The notes: generated by a model not told the origin, from the letters alone. 64,000 nt of DNA from Evansella caseinilytica (GCF_900107275.1 NZ_FNPI01000010.1:62001-126000); one strand, 5' to 3'; shown: positions 8,541 through 18,481, counted from the stretch's first letter. Numbers and translations: made by a program.

Positions 8541-8588
8541 TATATGTTCCTCCTTTTGATTCTTGATGCGATCGTCATTTTGCGCAAC

Positions 8589-8699
8589 AAAAAAAGCATG
8601 AGGGAAAAAGAATACAGCACAACATCTAGGAATATATCATCCCCTTAATATGCAGTGCTATACAATCTTTTTCTCTCATGCCTGCATGACCAGTAACAC
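8589..8699 (-). promoter_or_regulatory. RAT antiterminator and overlapping leader terminator of ptsG
   Basis: On the minus strand the leader begins GTGTTACTG (from 8699) and runs to GGCATGAG (to 8675), the layout of the GlcT ribonucleic antiterminator. The GCATGAG end is also the base of a long terminator: GCATGAGAGAAAAAG...AGCAC (8655-8681) pairs with GTGCT...CTTTTTCCCTCATGC (8596-8620), followed by seven T. Binding of GlcT to the RAT would prevent the terminator, as established for B. subtilis ptsG. Confidence 0.88.
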
Positions 8700-8720
8700 G
8701 GAAAAATCTGTATAACGTAT

Positions 8721-8749
8721 ATTATATTGATTTATAAAGACGTTGTAAA
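8721..8749 (-). promoter_or_regulatory. Promoter of ptsG
   Basis: On the minus strand TTTACA (8749-8744), 17 bp, TATAAT (8726-8721). The -10 overlaps the stop codon of glcT, so ptsG has its own start just ahead of the RAT. Confidence 0.75.
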
Positions 8750-9555
8750 TGCAGCGTTAAGTAAACGGATTCTGCATCTGGTACTGGCTTTCTTAATTTT
8801 TGTTGCATGACTTTCATCAACTTCCAAGACAGAGTGTAACATATCGGATATTCAGATTGCAATACTTTTTTTAATTCGTCTTGATTTTCCATATAATTCC
8901 CTGTCTGAATGCGTTCGATCGTATGATGTAAGTGCCTTACAAGCCGCAAGTAATTCATATCCCGCTTATCGATGGTCAGCTTTAAGTTTTCTTCGATGAT
9001 GTCGATTAATTCCGCAACAAGCTGTGTATGCCGGTTGATTTCGGCAAGATCGCGATTGGATAAGGCGCTGTGGATATGGAGGGCAATAAAACCGATTTCT
9101 CCTTCCGGAATTTGAATCTTCAGTTTATCGTTCAGCCATTCCACCAATTCATTGGCAAGGGCATATTCTTTCGGGTAAGCAAGCTCGGTTTCGTGCCGGA
9201 AAGGATTTCGGATATCCAGCCCTTGATTAATCCGTTTGACGGCAAAAAATAAATGGTCTGTCAAGCCGACGTGAATATGCTCGTTCAGCCGGGTATTGAA
9301 GCGGTCCTCAATACGCTCGATAAAGTCGTTCATCAGTCCGACAAACGATTCATCCACGTATTCGAGAAGGTGAATATACTGCTGCTGTTCGTCTGCGTCC
9401 TTTAACACAAAGAATTTTTCGGCACGTTCACTGGCAACGACATCGCCTTGTTTTTTGCCGAAGCCGAGTCCTTTTCCGATAAGGACCACTTCATCATAGT
9501 TCGGATGTTCCGCGATGATGACATTATTGTTTAACACTTTTTTGACAATAATCAT
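8722..9555 (-). CDS. glcT: BglG-family transcriptional antiterminator GlcT
   Basis: A 277-residue antiterminator: RNA-binding CAT domain (about 1-60, MIIVKKVLNNNVIIAEHPN), then PRD1 (about 65-170) and PRD2 (about 171-277). Conserved PRD histidines are visible in NEHIHVGLTDH, ALHIHSAL and LVRHLHHTIERI. In the family, unphosphorylated GlcT binds the RAT of ptsG mRNA and prevents termination; phosphorylation by the glucose permease inactivates it when glucose is absent. Start ATG at 9555 has GGAGG 7 nt upstream; a 21-residue in-frame extension is less likely. It lies immediately upstream of ptsG in the same orientation. Confidence 0.93.
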   Translation of the reverse strand: MIIVKKVLNNNVIIAEHPNYDEVVLIGKGLGFGKKQGDVVASERAEKFFVLKDADEQQQYIHLLEYVDESFVGLMNDFIERIEDRFNTRLNEHIHVGLTDHLFFAVKRINQGLDIRNPFRHETELAYPKEYALANELVEWLNDKLKIQIPEGEIGFIALHIHSALSNRDLAEINRHTQLVAELIDIIEENLKLTIDKRDMNYLRLVRHLHHTIERIQTGNYMENQDELKKVLQSEYPICYTLSWKLMKVMQQKLRKPVPDAESVYLTLHLQRLYKSI

Positions 9556-9654
9556 TTTTATCCCTCCTCTCCTTTCCGGCAGAAAACGCCTTTTGGATGG
9601 ATTAATATTGTTTGACATTTATTATAAAAGCGTGTTCATAATGCGATGTTTTAT

Positions 9655-9803
9655 AAGAGCGTGTTTAAAAAGGCAATGGCTCCGCTCGATGCGTAGGCTA
9701 CGAGAAAACCACTCTTAGCCTACTTTAAAAGAATGCATCGGCTCCACTCATTGCATCGTGTTTGTTCAAAAAGATAAAAACCGATCTTTTTGAACAAACA
9801 CTT
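9655..9803 (+). repeat. Composite C + A repeat
   Basis: Starts TATAAGAGCGTGTTTAAAAAG and continues GGCAATGGCTCCGCTCGATGC. The C stem GTAGGCTA (9693-9700)/TAGCCTAC (9716-9723) holds a 15-nt loop CGAGAAAACCACTCT. It ends with a perfect 18-bp A hairpin GTGTTTGTTCAAAAAGAT (9758-9775)/ATCTTTTTGAACAAACAC (9784-9801) with loop AAAAACCG. CTTTAAGTATAAT follows. It lies in the 782-bp gap between glcT and secA. Confidence 0.8.
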
Positions 9804-9967
9804 TAAGTATAATCAGAAAACAAATTTATAAATACACTGAACAGTATATTCGACCCCGCCAGCTTCTTCAACTAAAAGATGGATGAAAATGTCGAAACAA
9901 ATCTTAGTAGCATGAGGAGTGCATACATAAATGTATATAGGTCGAATAATGTCGAAAAAATCAAAAA

Positions 9968-10000
9968 TGTTCACAAAATTGTGCGGGGCCAGGTCCCTTG
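9968..10000 (+). repeat. REP-like sequence (half copy)
   Basis: ATGTTCACAAAATTGTGCGG followed by GGCCAGGTCCC matches one arm and the loop region of the REP-like family; the second arm is missing. The remaining gap up to secA has a further TTGGAACACACACTTAT repeat remnant near 10132. Confidence 0.5.
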
Positions 10001-10199
10001 TCCTTGTAAGGGCTAGGTCAAACTGTTAAAATGTATGTTAGCTGTCAGGGGTTGTCATGTATAGTAAAATGTTTTTATGAGGTTTGAGAGCTGACGCAAT
10101 CAACACATTCAGCGAAAAAAGTGATGTAAAGCTTTGGAACACACACTTATAAATACTGTCCGGGAATCGCGCTGTGTTTTCGACCGGAATTTTTAAATA

Positions 10200-10230
10200 T
10201 TGGAACACGCCGGTTCTTCCTTACTATGAT
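10200..10230 (+). promoter_or_regulatory. Weak candidate promoter of secA
   Basis: TTGGAA (10200-10205), 16 bp, TACTAT (10222-10227) with overlapping TATGAT (10225-10230). Spacing to the better -10 is 19 bp, so the call is tentative. Confidence 0.3.
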
Positions 10231-10337
10231 ACAGTGAGGGAAAGCGAACGGAACATATCGCAAGCAATCGTTACATCTTTTTTGCCTCAGCGAAATCGAA
10301 ACTTCACGTTGAAATAAATTAAAAGGAGCAATGTCCG

Positions 10338-12851
10338 ATGATAGGGTTATTAAAAAAGGTCATTGGTGACTCGGATTTACGACACATAAAGAAATTACAG
10401 AAAACTGTGGATCAGATTGAAGCATTGAGCGATGATATGAAAAAGCTCAGCGATGACGGCCTCCGTCAAAAAACAGCAGAATTCAAAGAACGCTATAAAA
10501 ATGGTGAGAGCCTGGAGGGCATGCTGCCGGAAGCATTTGCTGTTGTGCGTGAAGGGGCCACCCGAGCGCTTGGATTGCGGCATTATCCAGTGCAGCTTAC
10601 CGGGGGAATCATTCTCCATCACGGTGATATTCCGGAGATGAAAACCGGGGAAGGTAAGACGCTTGTAGCCACCCTTGCCGTTTACTTGAATGCCCTTACG
10701 GAAAAAGGTGTTCATGTTGTGACGGTAAACGAATATCTTGCGAGACGTGACGCTGAAGAAATGGGAGAATTATATAAATTCCTTGGCTTAACAGTAGGTT
10801 TAAACGTATCAGGCCTTTCTAAGGACGAAAAGCGAGAAGCATACAGCTGTGATGTCACATACGGTACAAATAATGAATTCGGCTTTGACTACCTGCGTGA
10901 CAACATGGTCATTTATAAAGAACAGATGGTGCAGCGTCCTCTCCACTATGCGATTGTGGATGAGGTGGACTCGATACTGATTGATGAGGCCAGAACTCCG
11001 TTGATTATTTCCGGCTCCGCCGAGAAATCCACTCAATTGTATACCGCAGCCAACTCCTTTGTACGCATGTTAAAAAAGGAAGAGGATTTTACTTACGACG
11101 AAAAAACGAAAAACGTTCAGCTGACCGATGAAGGAGTCAGCAAGGCGGAGCGGGCGTTCAATATCGAAAACTTGTATGATTCACAGCATGTTCAACTGAA
11201 TCATCATATTAACCAGGCGCTGAAAGCGTATAATGTCATGATACGGGATGAAGATTATGTCGTTCAGGACGGGGAAGTTGTCATCGTTGATCAATTCACC
11301 GGCCGGCTCATGAAAGGCCGCCGCTACAGTGACGGATTGCACCAGGCGATCGAGGCAAAAGAAGCACTGGAAATTAAACGGGAAAGCATGACGCTTGCCA
11401 CTATTACGTTCCAGAACTATTTCCGGATGTATCAAAAGCTGGCAGGTATGACGGGGACAGCAAAAACAGAAGAAGAAGAGTTCCGGAATATATATAATAT
11501 GAATGTGTATGTCGTTCCGACAAATGTACCCGTCATCCGTATCGACCAACCTGATTTAATCTATAAAACGATGGATGCCAAATTTCGGGCGATCATTGAA
11601 AAAATCGGCGAGCTATACGATAAAGGTCAGCCGGTACTTGTCGGTACGGTTAACGTCGATACGTCGGAACTAATATCGAATATGCTGAAGAAAAAACGGA
11701 TTCCCCACAATGTGTTGAATGCGAAAAATCATGAGCGGGAAGCTGAGATCATCGAGAATGCAGGACAGAAAAAAGCGGTGACGATTGCTACGAACATGGC
11801 TGGACGTGGTACAGACATCAAGCTTGGCGAAGGAGTGAAGGAGCTCGGCGGCTTGTTTGTTTTGGGGACGGAGCGTCATGAAAGCAGACGTATTGATAAT
11901 CAGCTTCGCGGACGCTCAGGTCGTCAAGGGGACCCGGGGGAATCGCGCTTCTATCTTTCCCTTGAAGACACGCTGATGCGGCGATTCGGCTCTGACAATA
12001 TGTCCAGAATGATGGAGCGGCTCGGAATGGACGAGGATCAGCCGATTGAAAGTAAGATGGTCAGCCGCGCAGTTGAGCAGGCGCAGAAACGGGTAGAGGG
12101 AAATAACTTTGACGCCCGTAAGCAAATCCTTCAATATGATGACGTTATGCGCGAACAGCGGGACATCATTTATCAACAGCGTATGGAAGTGCTGGAGTCC
12201 GAAAATCTCCGCGAAGTTGTGGAAAAATTAATGGAGTCTGCTGTCGAGCGGAATGTAAAAGCATACACCCCGGAGGAGGAAGTTCCTGAGGATTGGAATC
12301 TTCAAGGAATTGTGGATTATGTCAATGCCACCTTCTTGAACGAAGAAGAAATTACTGCAAAAGATATCTCCGGTCTTGAACCGGAGGAGATGGTGGAGGT
12401 AATTTTCGACCGGATCGTAAAAGAATACGATCGCCGCGAAGAAGAATTTACTTCGGAGAGGATGCGCGAGTTTGAAAAGGTCATCGTCCTGCGCACCGTT
12501 GATACGAAGTGGATGAACCACATTGATCAAATGGATCAGCTGCGTCAGGGAATTCACTTGCGGGCATATGGTCAAAACGATCCGCTTCGTGAATATAAGT
12601 TCGAAGGCTTTGAAATGTTTGAACAAATGATCGCTTCGATCGAAGAGGATGTTTCCCGGTATATCATGAACGCTAAGATCGAAACGAACTTAGAACGCAA
12701 GCAGGTGGCGGAAGGAAAAGCCGTACATCGAAGCGCGAACGAAGCAGAGAAGAAACGGCGTACTCCGTTTCGAAAAAGTTCGACGGTGGGACGCAACGAC
12801 CCGTGTCCATGCGGTTCCGGCAAAAAATATAAACAATGCCACGGCCGTTAA
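10338..12851 (+). CDS. secA: Preprotein translocase ATPase SecA
   Basis: An 837-residue SecA (B. subtilis 841). It is the motor that drives unfolded preproteins through SecYEG at the membrane. Visible motifs: Walker A GEGKT (104-108), DEAD-type VDEVDS (about 208) with ARTPLIISG following, the [16 protein letters not shown] motif VI near 500-540, the IRA1/two-helix-finger region [24 protein letters not shown], and the C-terminal zinc/SecB-like tail with [24 protein letters not shown] is 10 nt upstream. It precedes prfB as in B. subtilis, but a small hairpin separates the two, so they may be separately transcribed. Confidence 0.97.
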   Translation: MIGLLKKVIGDSDLRHIKKLQKTVDQIEALSDDMKKLSDDGLRQKTAEFKERYKNGESLEGMLPEAFAVVREGATRALGLRHYPVQLTGGIILHHGDIPEMKTGEGKTLVATLAVYLNALTEKGVHVVTVNEYLARRDAEEMGELYKFLGLTVGLNVSGLSKDEKREAYSCDVTYGTNNEFGFDYLRDNMVIYKEQMVQRPLHYAIVDEVDSILIDEARTPLIISGSAEKSTQLYTAANSFVRMLKKEEDFTYDEKTKNVQLTDEGVSKAERAFNIENLYDSQHVQLNHHINQALKAYNVMIRDEDYVVQDGEVVIVDQFTGRLMKGRRYSDGLHQAIEAKEALEIKRESMTLATITFQNYFRMYQKLAGMTGTAKTEEEEFRNIYNMNVYVVPTNVPVIRIDQPDLIYKTMDAKFRAIIEKIGELYDKGQPVLVGTVNVDTSELISNMLKKKRIPHNVLNAKNHEREAEIIENAGQKKAVTIATNMAGRGTDIKLGEGVKELGGLFVLGTERHESRRIDNQLRGRSGRQGDPGESRFYLSLEDTLMRRFGSDNMSRMMERLGMDEDQPIESKMVSRAVEQAQKRVEGNNFDARKQILQYDDVMREQRDIIYQQRMEVLESENLREVVEKLMESAVERNVKAYTPEEEVPEDWNLQGIVDYVNATFLNEEEITAKDISGLEPEEMVEVIFDRIVKEYDRREEEFTSERMREFEKVIVLRTVDTKWMNHIDQMDQLRQGIHLRAYGQNDPLREYKFEGFEMFEQMIASIEEDVSRYIMNAKIETNLERKQVAEGKAVHRSANEAEKKRRTPFRKSSTVGRNDPCPCGSGKKYKQCHGR

Positions 12852-12852
12852 A

Positions 12853-12889
12853 GTTCAGGGACATGGGGTGTGACAATTTTGTGACACCG
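12853..12889 (+). repeat. REP-like fragment after secA
   Basis: GTTCAGGGACATGGGGTGTG followed by ACAATTTTGTGACACC shares the GGGACATG and ACAATTTTGTGA elements of the REP-like family in a rearranged, shorter form. Confidence 0.35.
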
Positions 12890-13000
12890 GCTCGATTGTC
12901 TATCATTAAATATTTGCAAATGTACGGGAATGCTGTGATTGTTTCCCGGACGGACTTTTTGAATATCCTTTTCAGAAAACGTAGTGAATGACATATTGTG

Positions 13001-13028
13001 CAAAAGGTGCCTTTCGCACCTTTTGTTT
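13001..13028 (+). terminator. Terminator between secA and prfB
   Basis: Perfect 10-bp stem CAAAAGGTGC/GCACCTTTTG with loop CTTTC, followed by TTT. Confidence 0.6.
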
Positions 13029-13142
13029 CTGTAGGAAGGAAGTCGGGAAAAGAATAAATATTGAAATGCTGTGTAATCCCATGTTCCTGCAACCCTGTCC
13101 CCATTTGATGTTTGTTCAAAATTATTATAGAGGTGATCAACG

Positions 13143-14244
13143 ATGGAATTATCAGAGTTAAAACAAGAATTGGCAACAATGGCTAAGCGATTAGCGGACT
13201 TTAGGGGGTCTCTTTGACTTAGAGGAAAAAGAGACTCGTATTGCCGAATTAGAGGAAAAAATGTCGGAACCGTCCTTTTGGGACAACCAAGAGCAAGCTC
13301 AGAAAGTAATTTCGGAGAACAATGCTTTGAAATCACTGGTGAACACTTACCATCAGTTAGAGGAAACCCATGGAGATTTAGAGGTTTCCTATGAGCTTGT
13401 AAAAGAGGAAGCTGACGAGGAGCTTGCGGATGAATTGGAAACCGGCGTAAAAGAGTTGGGCAAAAAGTTTAATGAATTCGAGCTCCAATTGCTTTTAAGC
13501 GAGCCGTACGACCAAAATAACGCTATTCTCGAGCTACACCCGGGAGCAGGCGGTACCGAATCACAAGATTGGGCATCGATGCTTCTGCGTATGTATACCC
13601 GCTGGGCGGAGGACAAAGATTTTAAAGTCGAAACATTGGACTACTTACCGGGGGATGAAGCCGGGGTAAAGAGCGTAACCTTGCTGATTAAAGGTCACAA
13701 TGCCTATGGTTATTTGAAAGCGGAAAAGGGGGTTCACAGGCTCGTCCGGATTTCTCCGTTTGATTCATCGGGACGTCGACATACTTCCTTTGTATCATGT
13801 GAAGTGATGCCTGAGCTTGATGACAATGTAGAAATCGATATTTCACCGGAACAGTTGAAAATCGACACATACCGTGCCAGCGGTGCCGGCGGGCAGCACA
13901 TTAACACGACGGACTCGGCCGTCCGCATCACCCACTTGCCATCAAATACAGTGGTCACTTGCCAATCGGAGCGTTCGCAAATTAAAAACAGAGAAAAGGC
14001 AATGACAATGCTGAAAGCGAAGCTCTTCCAGCTTGAACTGGAAAAACAGCAGCAGGAGCTTGACGAAATACGCGGTGAGCAGGCGGACATCGGCTGGGGA
14101 AGCCAAATCCGCTCCTATGTATTCCACCCGTACAACATGGTTAAAGATCACCGTACCAATTACGAAACCGGGAATACCCAAGCGGTAATGGACGGCGAGC
14201 TTGATCCGTTTATCGATGCGTATCTCCGGGCGCAGATTAAGTAA
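13143..14244 (+). CDS. prfB: Peptide chain release factor 2 (programmed +1 frameshift)
   Basis: RF2 ends translation at UGA and UAA. The coding sequence is join(13143..13214,13216..14244): 24 codons starting [20 protein letters not shown], then an in-frame TGA at 13215-13217, then [19 protein letters not shown] in the +1 frame, giving 366 residues, the same as B. subtilis RF2. The anticodon-like tripeptide SPF (in [10 protein letters not shown]) identifies RF2, and GGQ (in [11 protein letters not shown]) is the catalytic motif of the peptidyl-transferase centre. The ATG has RBS GAGGTGATCAACG. A strong terminator follows. Confidence 0.97.
13203..13218 (+). promoter_or_regulatory. RF2 autoregulatory frameshift site
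   Basis: AGGGGG TCT CTT TGA C: an internal Shine-Dalgarno-like AGGGGG lies three nt ahead of the slippery CTT and an in-frame UGA with a 3' C. Low RF2 slows UGA decoding, and the ribosome slips +1 to continue. This is the classic arrangement, complete here. Confidence 0.96.
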
Positions 14245-14266
14245 TTTTTTTTCATTTGTTAAAGAT

Positions 14267-14345
14267 AGCTCCCTTTGTGGCCAGCGAAATTCCTTGCTTA
14301 AAAACAGGATTTTGCTGCGGATGGCAAAGGGAGCTTTTTATTTTT
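14267..14345 (+). terminator. Terminator of prfB
   Basis: AGCTCCCTTTG (14267-14277) pairs perfectly with CAAAGGGAGCT (14325-14335), followed by a T-rich run. The loop is long and contains a weaker inner pairing. Confidence 0.75.
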
Positions 14346-14445
14346 TATGCAGCAAGGTAACGTTTATATGCTGGAACACGATAATTGAATGTTGCTGTAC
14401 ACCAAAATAACTGCTTTTTTCTGTTAAAGCGTTAACTCAGTGTCA

Positions 14446-14474
14446 TTTACACACGCCGCCGCCGGTGATATACT
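14446..14474 (+). promoter_or_regulatory. Promoter of the yitT-family gene
   Basis: TTTACA (14446-14451), 17 bp, TATACT (14469-14474). Just upstream GTTAAAGCGTTAAC (14423-14436) is a near-palindrome with some likeness to a CcpA cre site, two bases off consensus; that part is speculative. Confidence 0.6.
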
Positions 14475-14535
14475 ACTTGAGGATTTTTATGTTATTCACA
14501 ACATACATATTTTTTCAGAAGATTGGTGATGCTTA

Positions 14536-15432
14536 ATGATGAAGCAAATGAAAAGGCGTTTGGACCGTGAACCGTTAAGTCCGGCGCTTCAGATTATTCT
14601 TGAGTTCGGGCACGTTCTTTTAGGATCGGCGATTGTAGCGGTTGCTTTTAATATATTTTTATTGCCAAATCAGATCGCTTCCGGCGGTGTTTCCGGAATT
14701 TCGACGATATTCCGCTTCGCTTTCGGCTTTGAACCGGCGTTTACGCAGTGGGCGTTTAACATACCGCTGTTTCTTGCCGGCGTGCTGTTGCTTGGCGGCA
14801 GCCTCCGGGGCAGCATCTTGTACGGAATGAAAACACTGACAGGGACTGTTTTCCTTCCGCTTGTCGTCCTAATGACAAGAGGACTGGAACCGGCAACAAC
14901 CGATCCGCTGTTAGCCGCTGTTTTTGGCGGTGGTTGCGTCGGTTTAGGGCTGGGAATCGTTTTTCGTTCGAACTCTTCGACAGGAGGGACGGATCTTGCG
15001 GCGCAAATCTGCACCAAATATACGGGGATGTCCCTTGGCGGCTCAGTATTTATTTTAGACGGTCTTGTCGTTGTTTCCTCCGCTTTTGTTTTTGGCTTTG
15101 AGTTTGCCTTGTATGCTTTGATTGCCTTGTTTACAACCGGAAAAACAATCGATCTTGTACAAACGGGGCTCGGCTATTCGAAAATGGCAATCATTATCTC
15201 TGAATATGAAGAAGAGCTAAAGCAGGCAATCCTGACGAAAGTGGATCGTGGCGTTACGAAACTTGTTGGATATGGCGGTTATACCAATGATGAGCGTCCG
15301 GTTTTGATGTGTGTTGTCGGAAGAAATGAAGTCACAAAATTGACACAAATTGTTCAAAAAATTGATCCAGCCGCATTTGTCATAGTAACCAACGCTTCGG
15401 AGGTGCTGGGTAGGGGTTTTAAAAAAAATTAA
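14536..15432 (+). CDS. YitT family membrane protein (YvjA-like)
   Basis: A 298-residue protein with about five to six hydrophobic segments between residues 20 and 205 (LLGSAIVAVAFNIFLLPNQI, GGVSGIS, WAFNIPLFLAGVLLL) and a soluble C-terminal DUF2179 domain (about 215-298, GYSKMAIIIS, LVGYGGYTNDERPVLMCVV). The family (YitT/UPF0750) is common in Firmicutes and its biochemical role is unknown. Its place between prfB and the c551 gene matches B. subtilis yvjA. The ATG is the first of two adjacent; GGTGAT upstream is a fair ribosome binding site. Confidence 0.85.
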   Translation: MMKQMKRRLDREPLSPALQIILEFGHVLLGSAIVAVAFNIFLLPNQIASGGVSGISTIFRFAFGFEPAFTQWAFNIPLFLAGVLLLGGSLRGSILYGMKTLTGTVFLPLVVLMTRGLEPATTDPLLAAVFGGGCVGLGLGIVFRSNSSTGGTDLAAQICTKYTGMSLGGSVFILDGLVVVSSAFVFGFEFALYALIALFTTGKTIDLVQTGLGYSKMAIIISEYEEELKQAILTKVDRGVTKLVGYGGYTNDERPVLMCVVGRNEVTKLTQIVQKIDPAAFVIVTNASEVLGRGFKKN

Positions 15433-15499
15433 ATCGGTTATAATGTAGGGGATTTGGTAAACATTTCATTTATTTAATAGCTTTGGAGGAGGTAAAAAA

Positions 15500-15862
15500 A
15501 TGAAAAAATTACTGGTGACAATTTTTGGGGCAATGCTGGTTCTTGGCGCCTGTGGCGGCGACGATGCAGACGATTCTGCACCACCGACCGACAATGGGGA
15601 TGCCGACACGGAACAACAGGCTGACGACACAACAGGGGATGCTGGCACGTACGATGCTGCCAATGGAGAGCAAGTCTATACTTCGAACTGTGCCGGCTGT
15701 CACGGCGTAGACCTTGGCGGTGCATCCGGTCCAGGACTGGTCGGATATTCTTATGACGAGATAATGGCTGCTATCGAGGAAGGTCCTGGAGTGATGCCGG
15801 CAGGCTTGGTTTCCGATGAGAACGCGGAAGATGTTGCTGCCTGGATCGCCGATCAACAATAG
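15500..15862 (+). CDS. cccB: Lipoprotein cytochrome c551
   Basis: A 120-residue exported class I cytochrome c. The lipobox LGAC gives a diacylated Cys18 anchored to the outer face of the membrane. A very acidic linker (about 20-50, rich in D, E and T) leads to a heme domain with CAGCH (64-68) and axial Met99 in GVMPAG. It carries electrons in the terminal part of the respiratory chain. Length and layout match B. subtilis CccB (112). RBS GGAGGAGG is ideal. The acidity of the linker and heme domain is stronger than in B. subtilis and recalls alkaliphile surface proteins (inference). It lies upstream of ftsEX as in B. subtilis, with a separate terminator. Confidence 0.92.
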   Translation: MKKLLVTIFGAMLVLGACGGDDADDSAPPTDNGDADTEQQADDTTGDAGTYDAANGEQVYTSNCAGCHGVDLGGASGPGLVGYSYDEIMAAIEEGPGVMPAGLVSDENAEDVAAWIADQQ

Positions 15863-15884
15863 TATTTGTAAGTTCGTTCTTTAA

Positions 15885-16082
15885 ATGTTTGTTCAACTAG
15901 ATCGATTTTTATCGTTTTGAACAAACACGAAGCGATGAGCGTAGTTGCTACAATCTTTTTAGAGCCTTGAGATGAGCGGTTTTCCCTTCTCAAGGCGAGT
16001 AGCGAACGGAGCCAATGCCTTTTTGGACACGCTCTTTAAATATTTGTTCAAAAAGATTGATTGTTAGCTTTTTGAAAATCCT
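15885..16082 (-). repeat. Composite A + reversed C + A repeat
   Basis: An A-type hairpin (about 15887-15931, TTGTTCAACTAGAT...TTTTGAACAA) is followed by a reversed C module. Its stem GCCTTGAGA (15964-15972)/TCTCAAGGC (15988-15996) encloses a 15-nt loop that reads AGGGAAAACCGCTCA on the minus strand, then GGAGCCAATGCCTTTTTGG and ACACGCTCTT. A second, weaker A-type hairpin ends near 16080. Confidence 0.7.
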
Positions 16083-16103
16083 CTTTAACAACAATTGAAA
16101 AAG

Positions 16104-16144
16104 GCAGCGTCCGATTTCGTTGGGAATCAGCGCTGCTTTTTTTG
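16104..16144 (+). terminator. Terminator downstream of cccB
   Basis: GCAGCG (16104-16109)/CGCTGC (16131-16136) with an inner GATT/AATC pairing, followed by eight T. It lies beyond the repeat block, about 240 bp after the cccB stop. Confidence 0.75.
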
Positions 16145-16508
16145 TTGACAGCATTACTACTCTCCGTCATGATCTGCTGCCCTTAATAGCGATTGCTCAA
16201 AACGATAGCTGAAGCCATTGCCATTGCCGTAGCCGTGTGCAAGAACGGCATTTTTTTAAGCCTTCCTCTTTAAAGCCCGCGCTTTTATTTAGACTCTCTT
16301 CTAAAAAATTGTTGCTCCACGGTTACCCAAGCGAATGTTTATTTCTTAACGTTATTGCATGAAGAATGTTCACGCCATTCAGCCAGATGAACAAGTGATT
16401 TTGTCGATTTGGGCTGATTAATGCCCAATAAGTGGTCCAATAGCAACGAAGTTTACGAAAACAGTCATTGATAAAACTTTTAAATATATCAAATTACCCA
16501 TGACCATT

Positions 16509-16653
16509 TTAACAAATAAGAGATTTATGTTATGATTGGTATATCTTCCCTCAAAATTTACCATATCATCTCAGTAATGGGTGAAACAATTGCATTTTGA
16601 AATGAAATTGTAAAAAAAAAGAGACTTAACACGTCAAATATTGATGATATAAT
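16509..16653 (+). promoter_or_regulatory. Two tandem candidate promoters of ftsEX
   Basis: TTAACA (16509-16514)-16 bp-TATGAT (16531-16536) and TTAACA (16626-16631)-16 bp-TATAAT (16648-16653). Both point to ftsE and would give leaders of roughly 370 and 250 nt. Apart from these, 16145-16911 shows no gene. Confidence 0.5.
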
Positions 16654-16911
16654 GTTTAAGGATGAGAGGAATGTTGATTTTTCATTTAAACTTCGAAAAT
16701 CCTGTTTTTTTGACAAGAATCATTATTTTTCAACAAGGACCTGACGATTCATTGAAAGTGAGACCGCTGTTTTTTAATTAAAAACGACAAGAACCGAGTT
16801 TACCTCAACCATTCAATATAGTGTATATTCTCAAGTTAATCAATTAAAATTCCGGAAAGCGACTTTTTTCGACACTTTGATAGATTCAAAATGAAAATAG
16901 GATGTGATGTT

Positions 16912-17598
16912 GTGATTACAATGAACGAAGTTTGGAAGACGTATCCGAACGGGGTTATGGCTATCAATGGTATAGATATTACTATCGATAAAGGTGAATT
17001 TGTCTACGTTGTCGGTCCTAGCGGAGCCGGCAAATCGACTTTTATAAAAATGATCTATCGCGAAGAAAAGCCTACGCGCGGGGACATTATCATAGACGGA
17101 AAAAATCTGGCGAAAATGAAAGAACGACATATTCCGCTGTTGCGGAGAAGAATCGGCGTCGTTTTCCAGGATTTTAAACTGCTGCCGAATTTATCGGTGT
17201 ATGAAAACGTCGCGTTTGCATTGGAAGTGATAGAAGAATCTCCAAGCAATATCCGCAAACGGGTGATGGATGTATTAGATATTGTTCATTTAAAAAATAA
17301 AGCGAGATTTTATCCGCATGAACTTTCCGGCGGTGAGCAGCAGCGCGTTGCAATCGCCCGTGCCATCGTTAACAATCCATCCGTTTTAATAGCGGACGAG
17401 CCTACGGGAAACCTTGACCCGGATACATCCTGGGAAATCATGCATATTCTTGATGACATTAATCAACGGGGGACGACAGTAGTAATGGCTACCCATAATA
17501 AAGAAATCGTAAATACAATCCGCAAGCGGGTTATCGCCATTGAAGGCGGCCGTATTGCTCGGGATGAAATGAGGGGGGAATACGGCTATGAAAGGTAG
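16912..17598 (+). CDS. ftsE: Cell division ATP-binding protein FtsE
   Basis: A 228-residue ABC ATPase that pairs with FtsX at the inner face of the membrane. Walker [10 protein letters not shown], signature LSGGEQQR, Walker [14 protein letters not shown] and the H-loop MATHN are all present. FtsEX does not transport; it transmits ATP hydrolysis to peptidoglycan hydrolases outside. The GTG at 16912 was chosen because the resulting [14 protein letters not shown] aligns with B. subtilis FtsE MIEMKEVYKAYPNG; an in-frame ATG at 16891 would add seven residues without a better ribosome binding site. The 3' end overlaps ftsX by 11 nt. Confidence 0.95.
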   Translation: MITMNEVWKTYPNGVMAINGIDITIDKGEFVYVVGPSGAGKSTFIKMIYREEKPTRGDIIIDGKNLAKMKERHIPLLRRRIGVVFQDFKLLPNLSVYENVAFALEVIEESPSNIRKRVMDVLDIVHLKNKARFYPHELSGGEQQRVAIARAIVNNPSVLIADEPTGNLDPDTSWEIMHILDDINQRGTTVVMATHNKEIVNTIRKRVIAIEGGRIARDEMRGEYGYER

Positions 17599-18481
17599 AA
17601 CGATTCTCCGCCATTTAAAAGAAGGCTGTAAGAATTTGGTCCGCAACGGCTGGATGACCTTTGCGTCGATCAGTGCTGTGACGGTAATGCTGTTTGTGGT
17701 CGGAGCATTTTTGATGATCATTATGAACGTCAATCATTTTGCCACTTCTCTTGAACAGGACGTGGAGGTGCGAGTATTTATTGACATCGGAGCTGAACAG
17801 GAAGAACAGGATGAACTGCTTTCTGATTTGGAAGAGATTCCTGGCATTGACTCGATTCAGTTTGTTTCCAAGGACGAGGGGCTGGATTCTCTTATTGCTA
17901 GTCTGGGAGAAGAAGGGGACATCTTTAAGTCGTTGAAGGAGGAAAATCCTTTAAATGACGTGTTTGTTGTCCAAGCCGAGGAACCTCAAGAAACAGAGAA
18001 CATTGCAGGCGATATCGAAACGCTGCCCCATGTGGATAGTGTTGAATACGGAAAGGATATTTTTGAAAAACTGTTCTCTGTAACGGATTTTGTCCGCCTG
18101 GTCGGTCTTATTTTGATATTAGGCTTGATGTTTACGGCGATGTTTTTAATTGCCAATACAATTAAATTGACGATTATTGCCAGAAAACGAGAAATACAGA
18201 TTATGAAACTTGTAGGAGCAACAAACTGGTTTATTCGTTGGCCGTTTTTTGTGGAGGGATTGTTGCTAGGGACGTTAGGAGCAGTTCTCCCGATTTCCAT
18301 TTTAGGATACGGCTATCGTCGTTTCTATGAAAGTGTAGGCACAGAAACAGGTATAAGCTTCTTTCAATTTTTACCTCAATCTCCGCTTGTATACCAGATG
18401 GCGCTACTTCTCATCAGTATCGGAGCTTTAGTCGGGGTGTGGGGAAGTATGATGAGCATACGCAAGTTTTTGAAAGTTTAA
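17588..18481 (+). CDS. ftsX: Cell division protein FtsX
   Basis: A 297-residue membrane protein with the FtsX layout: one N-terminal transmembrane segment (about 22-45), a large extracellular loop (about 50-165) that in the family contacts the hydrolase, then three more transmembrane segments (about 168-195, 217-240, 265-290). The KREIQIMKLVGATNWFIRWPF segment is the conserved coupling region. It overlaps ftsE, so the two are translationally coupled. The next gene encodes a secreted coiled-coil M23 protein, the expected kind of partner. Confidence 0.95.
   Translation: MKGRTILRHLKEGCKNLVRNGWMTFASISAVTVMLFVVGAFLMIIMNVNHFATSLEQDVEVRVFIDIGAEQEEQDELLSDLEEIPGIDSIQFVSKDEGLDSLIASLGEEGDIFKSLKEENPLNDVFVVQAEEPQETENIAGDIETLPHVDSVEYGKDIFEKLFSVTDFVRLVGLILILGLMFTAMFLIANTIKLTIIARKREIQIMKLVGATNWFIRWPFFVEGLLLGTLGAVLPISILGYGYRRFYESVGTETGISFFQFLPQSPLVYQMALLLISIGALVGVWGSMMSIRKFLKV

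Noticed and set aside
9655-9803. CRISPR array
   Set aside because: The repeats are palindromic, of several lengths, dispersed over 60 kb and without regular spacers; no cas genes are present.
16150-16245. A short minus-strand frame reading GYGNGNGFSY, suggestive of a small spore protein
   Set aside because: A stop codon lies directly upstream and there is no start or ribosome binding site; at most a remnant.
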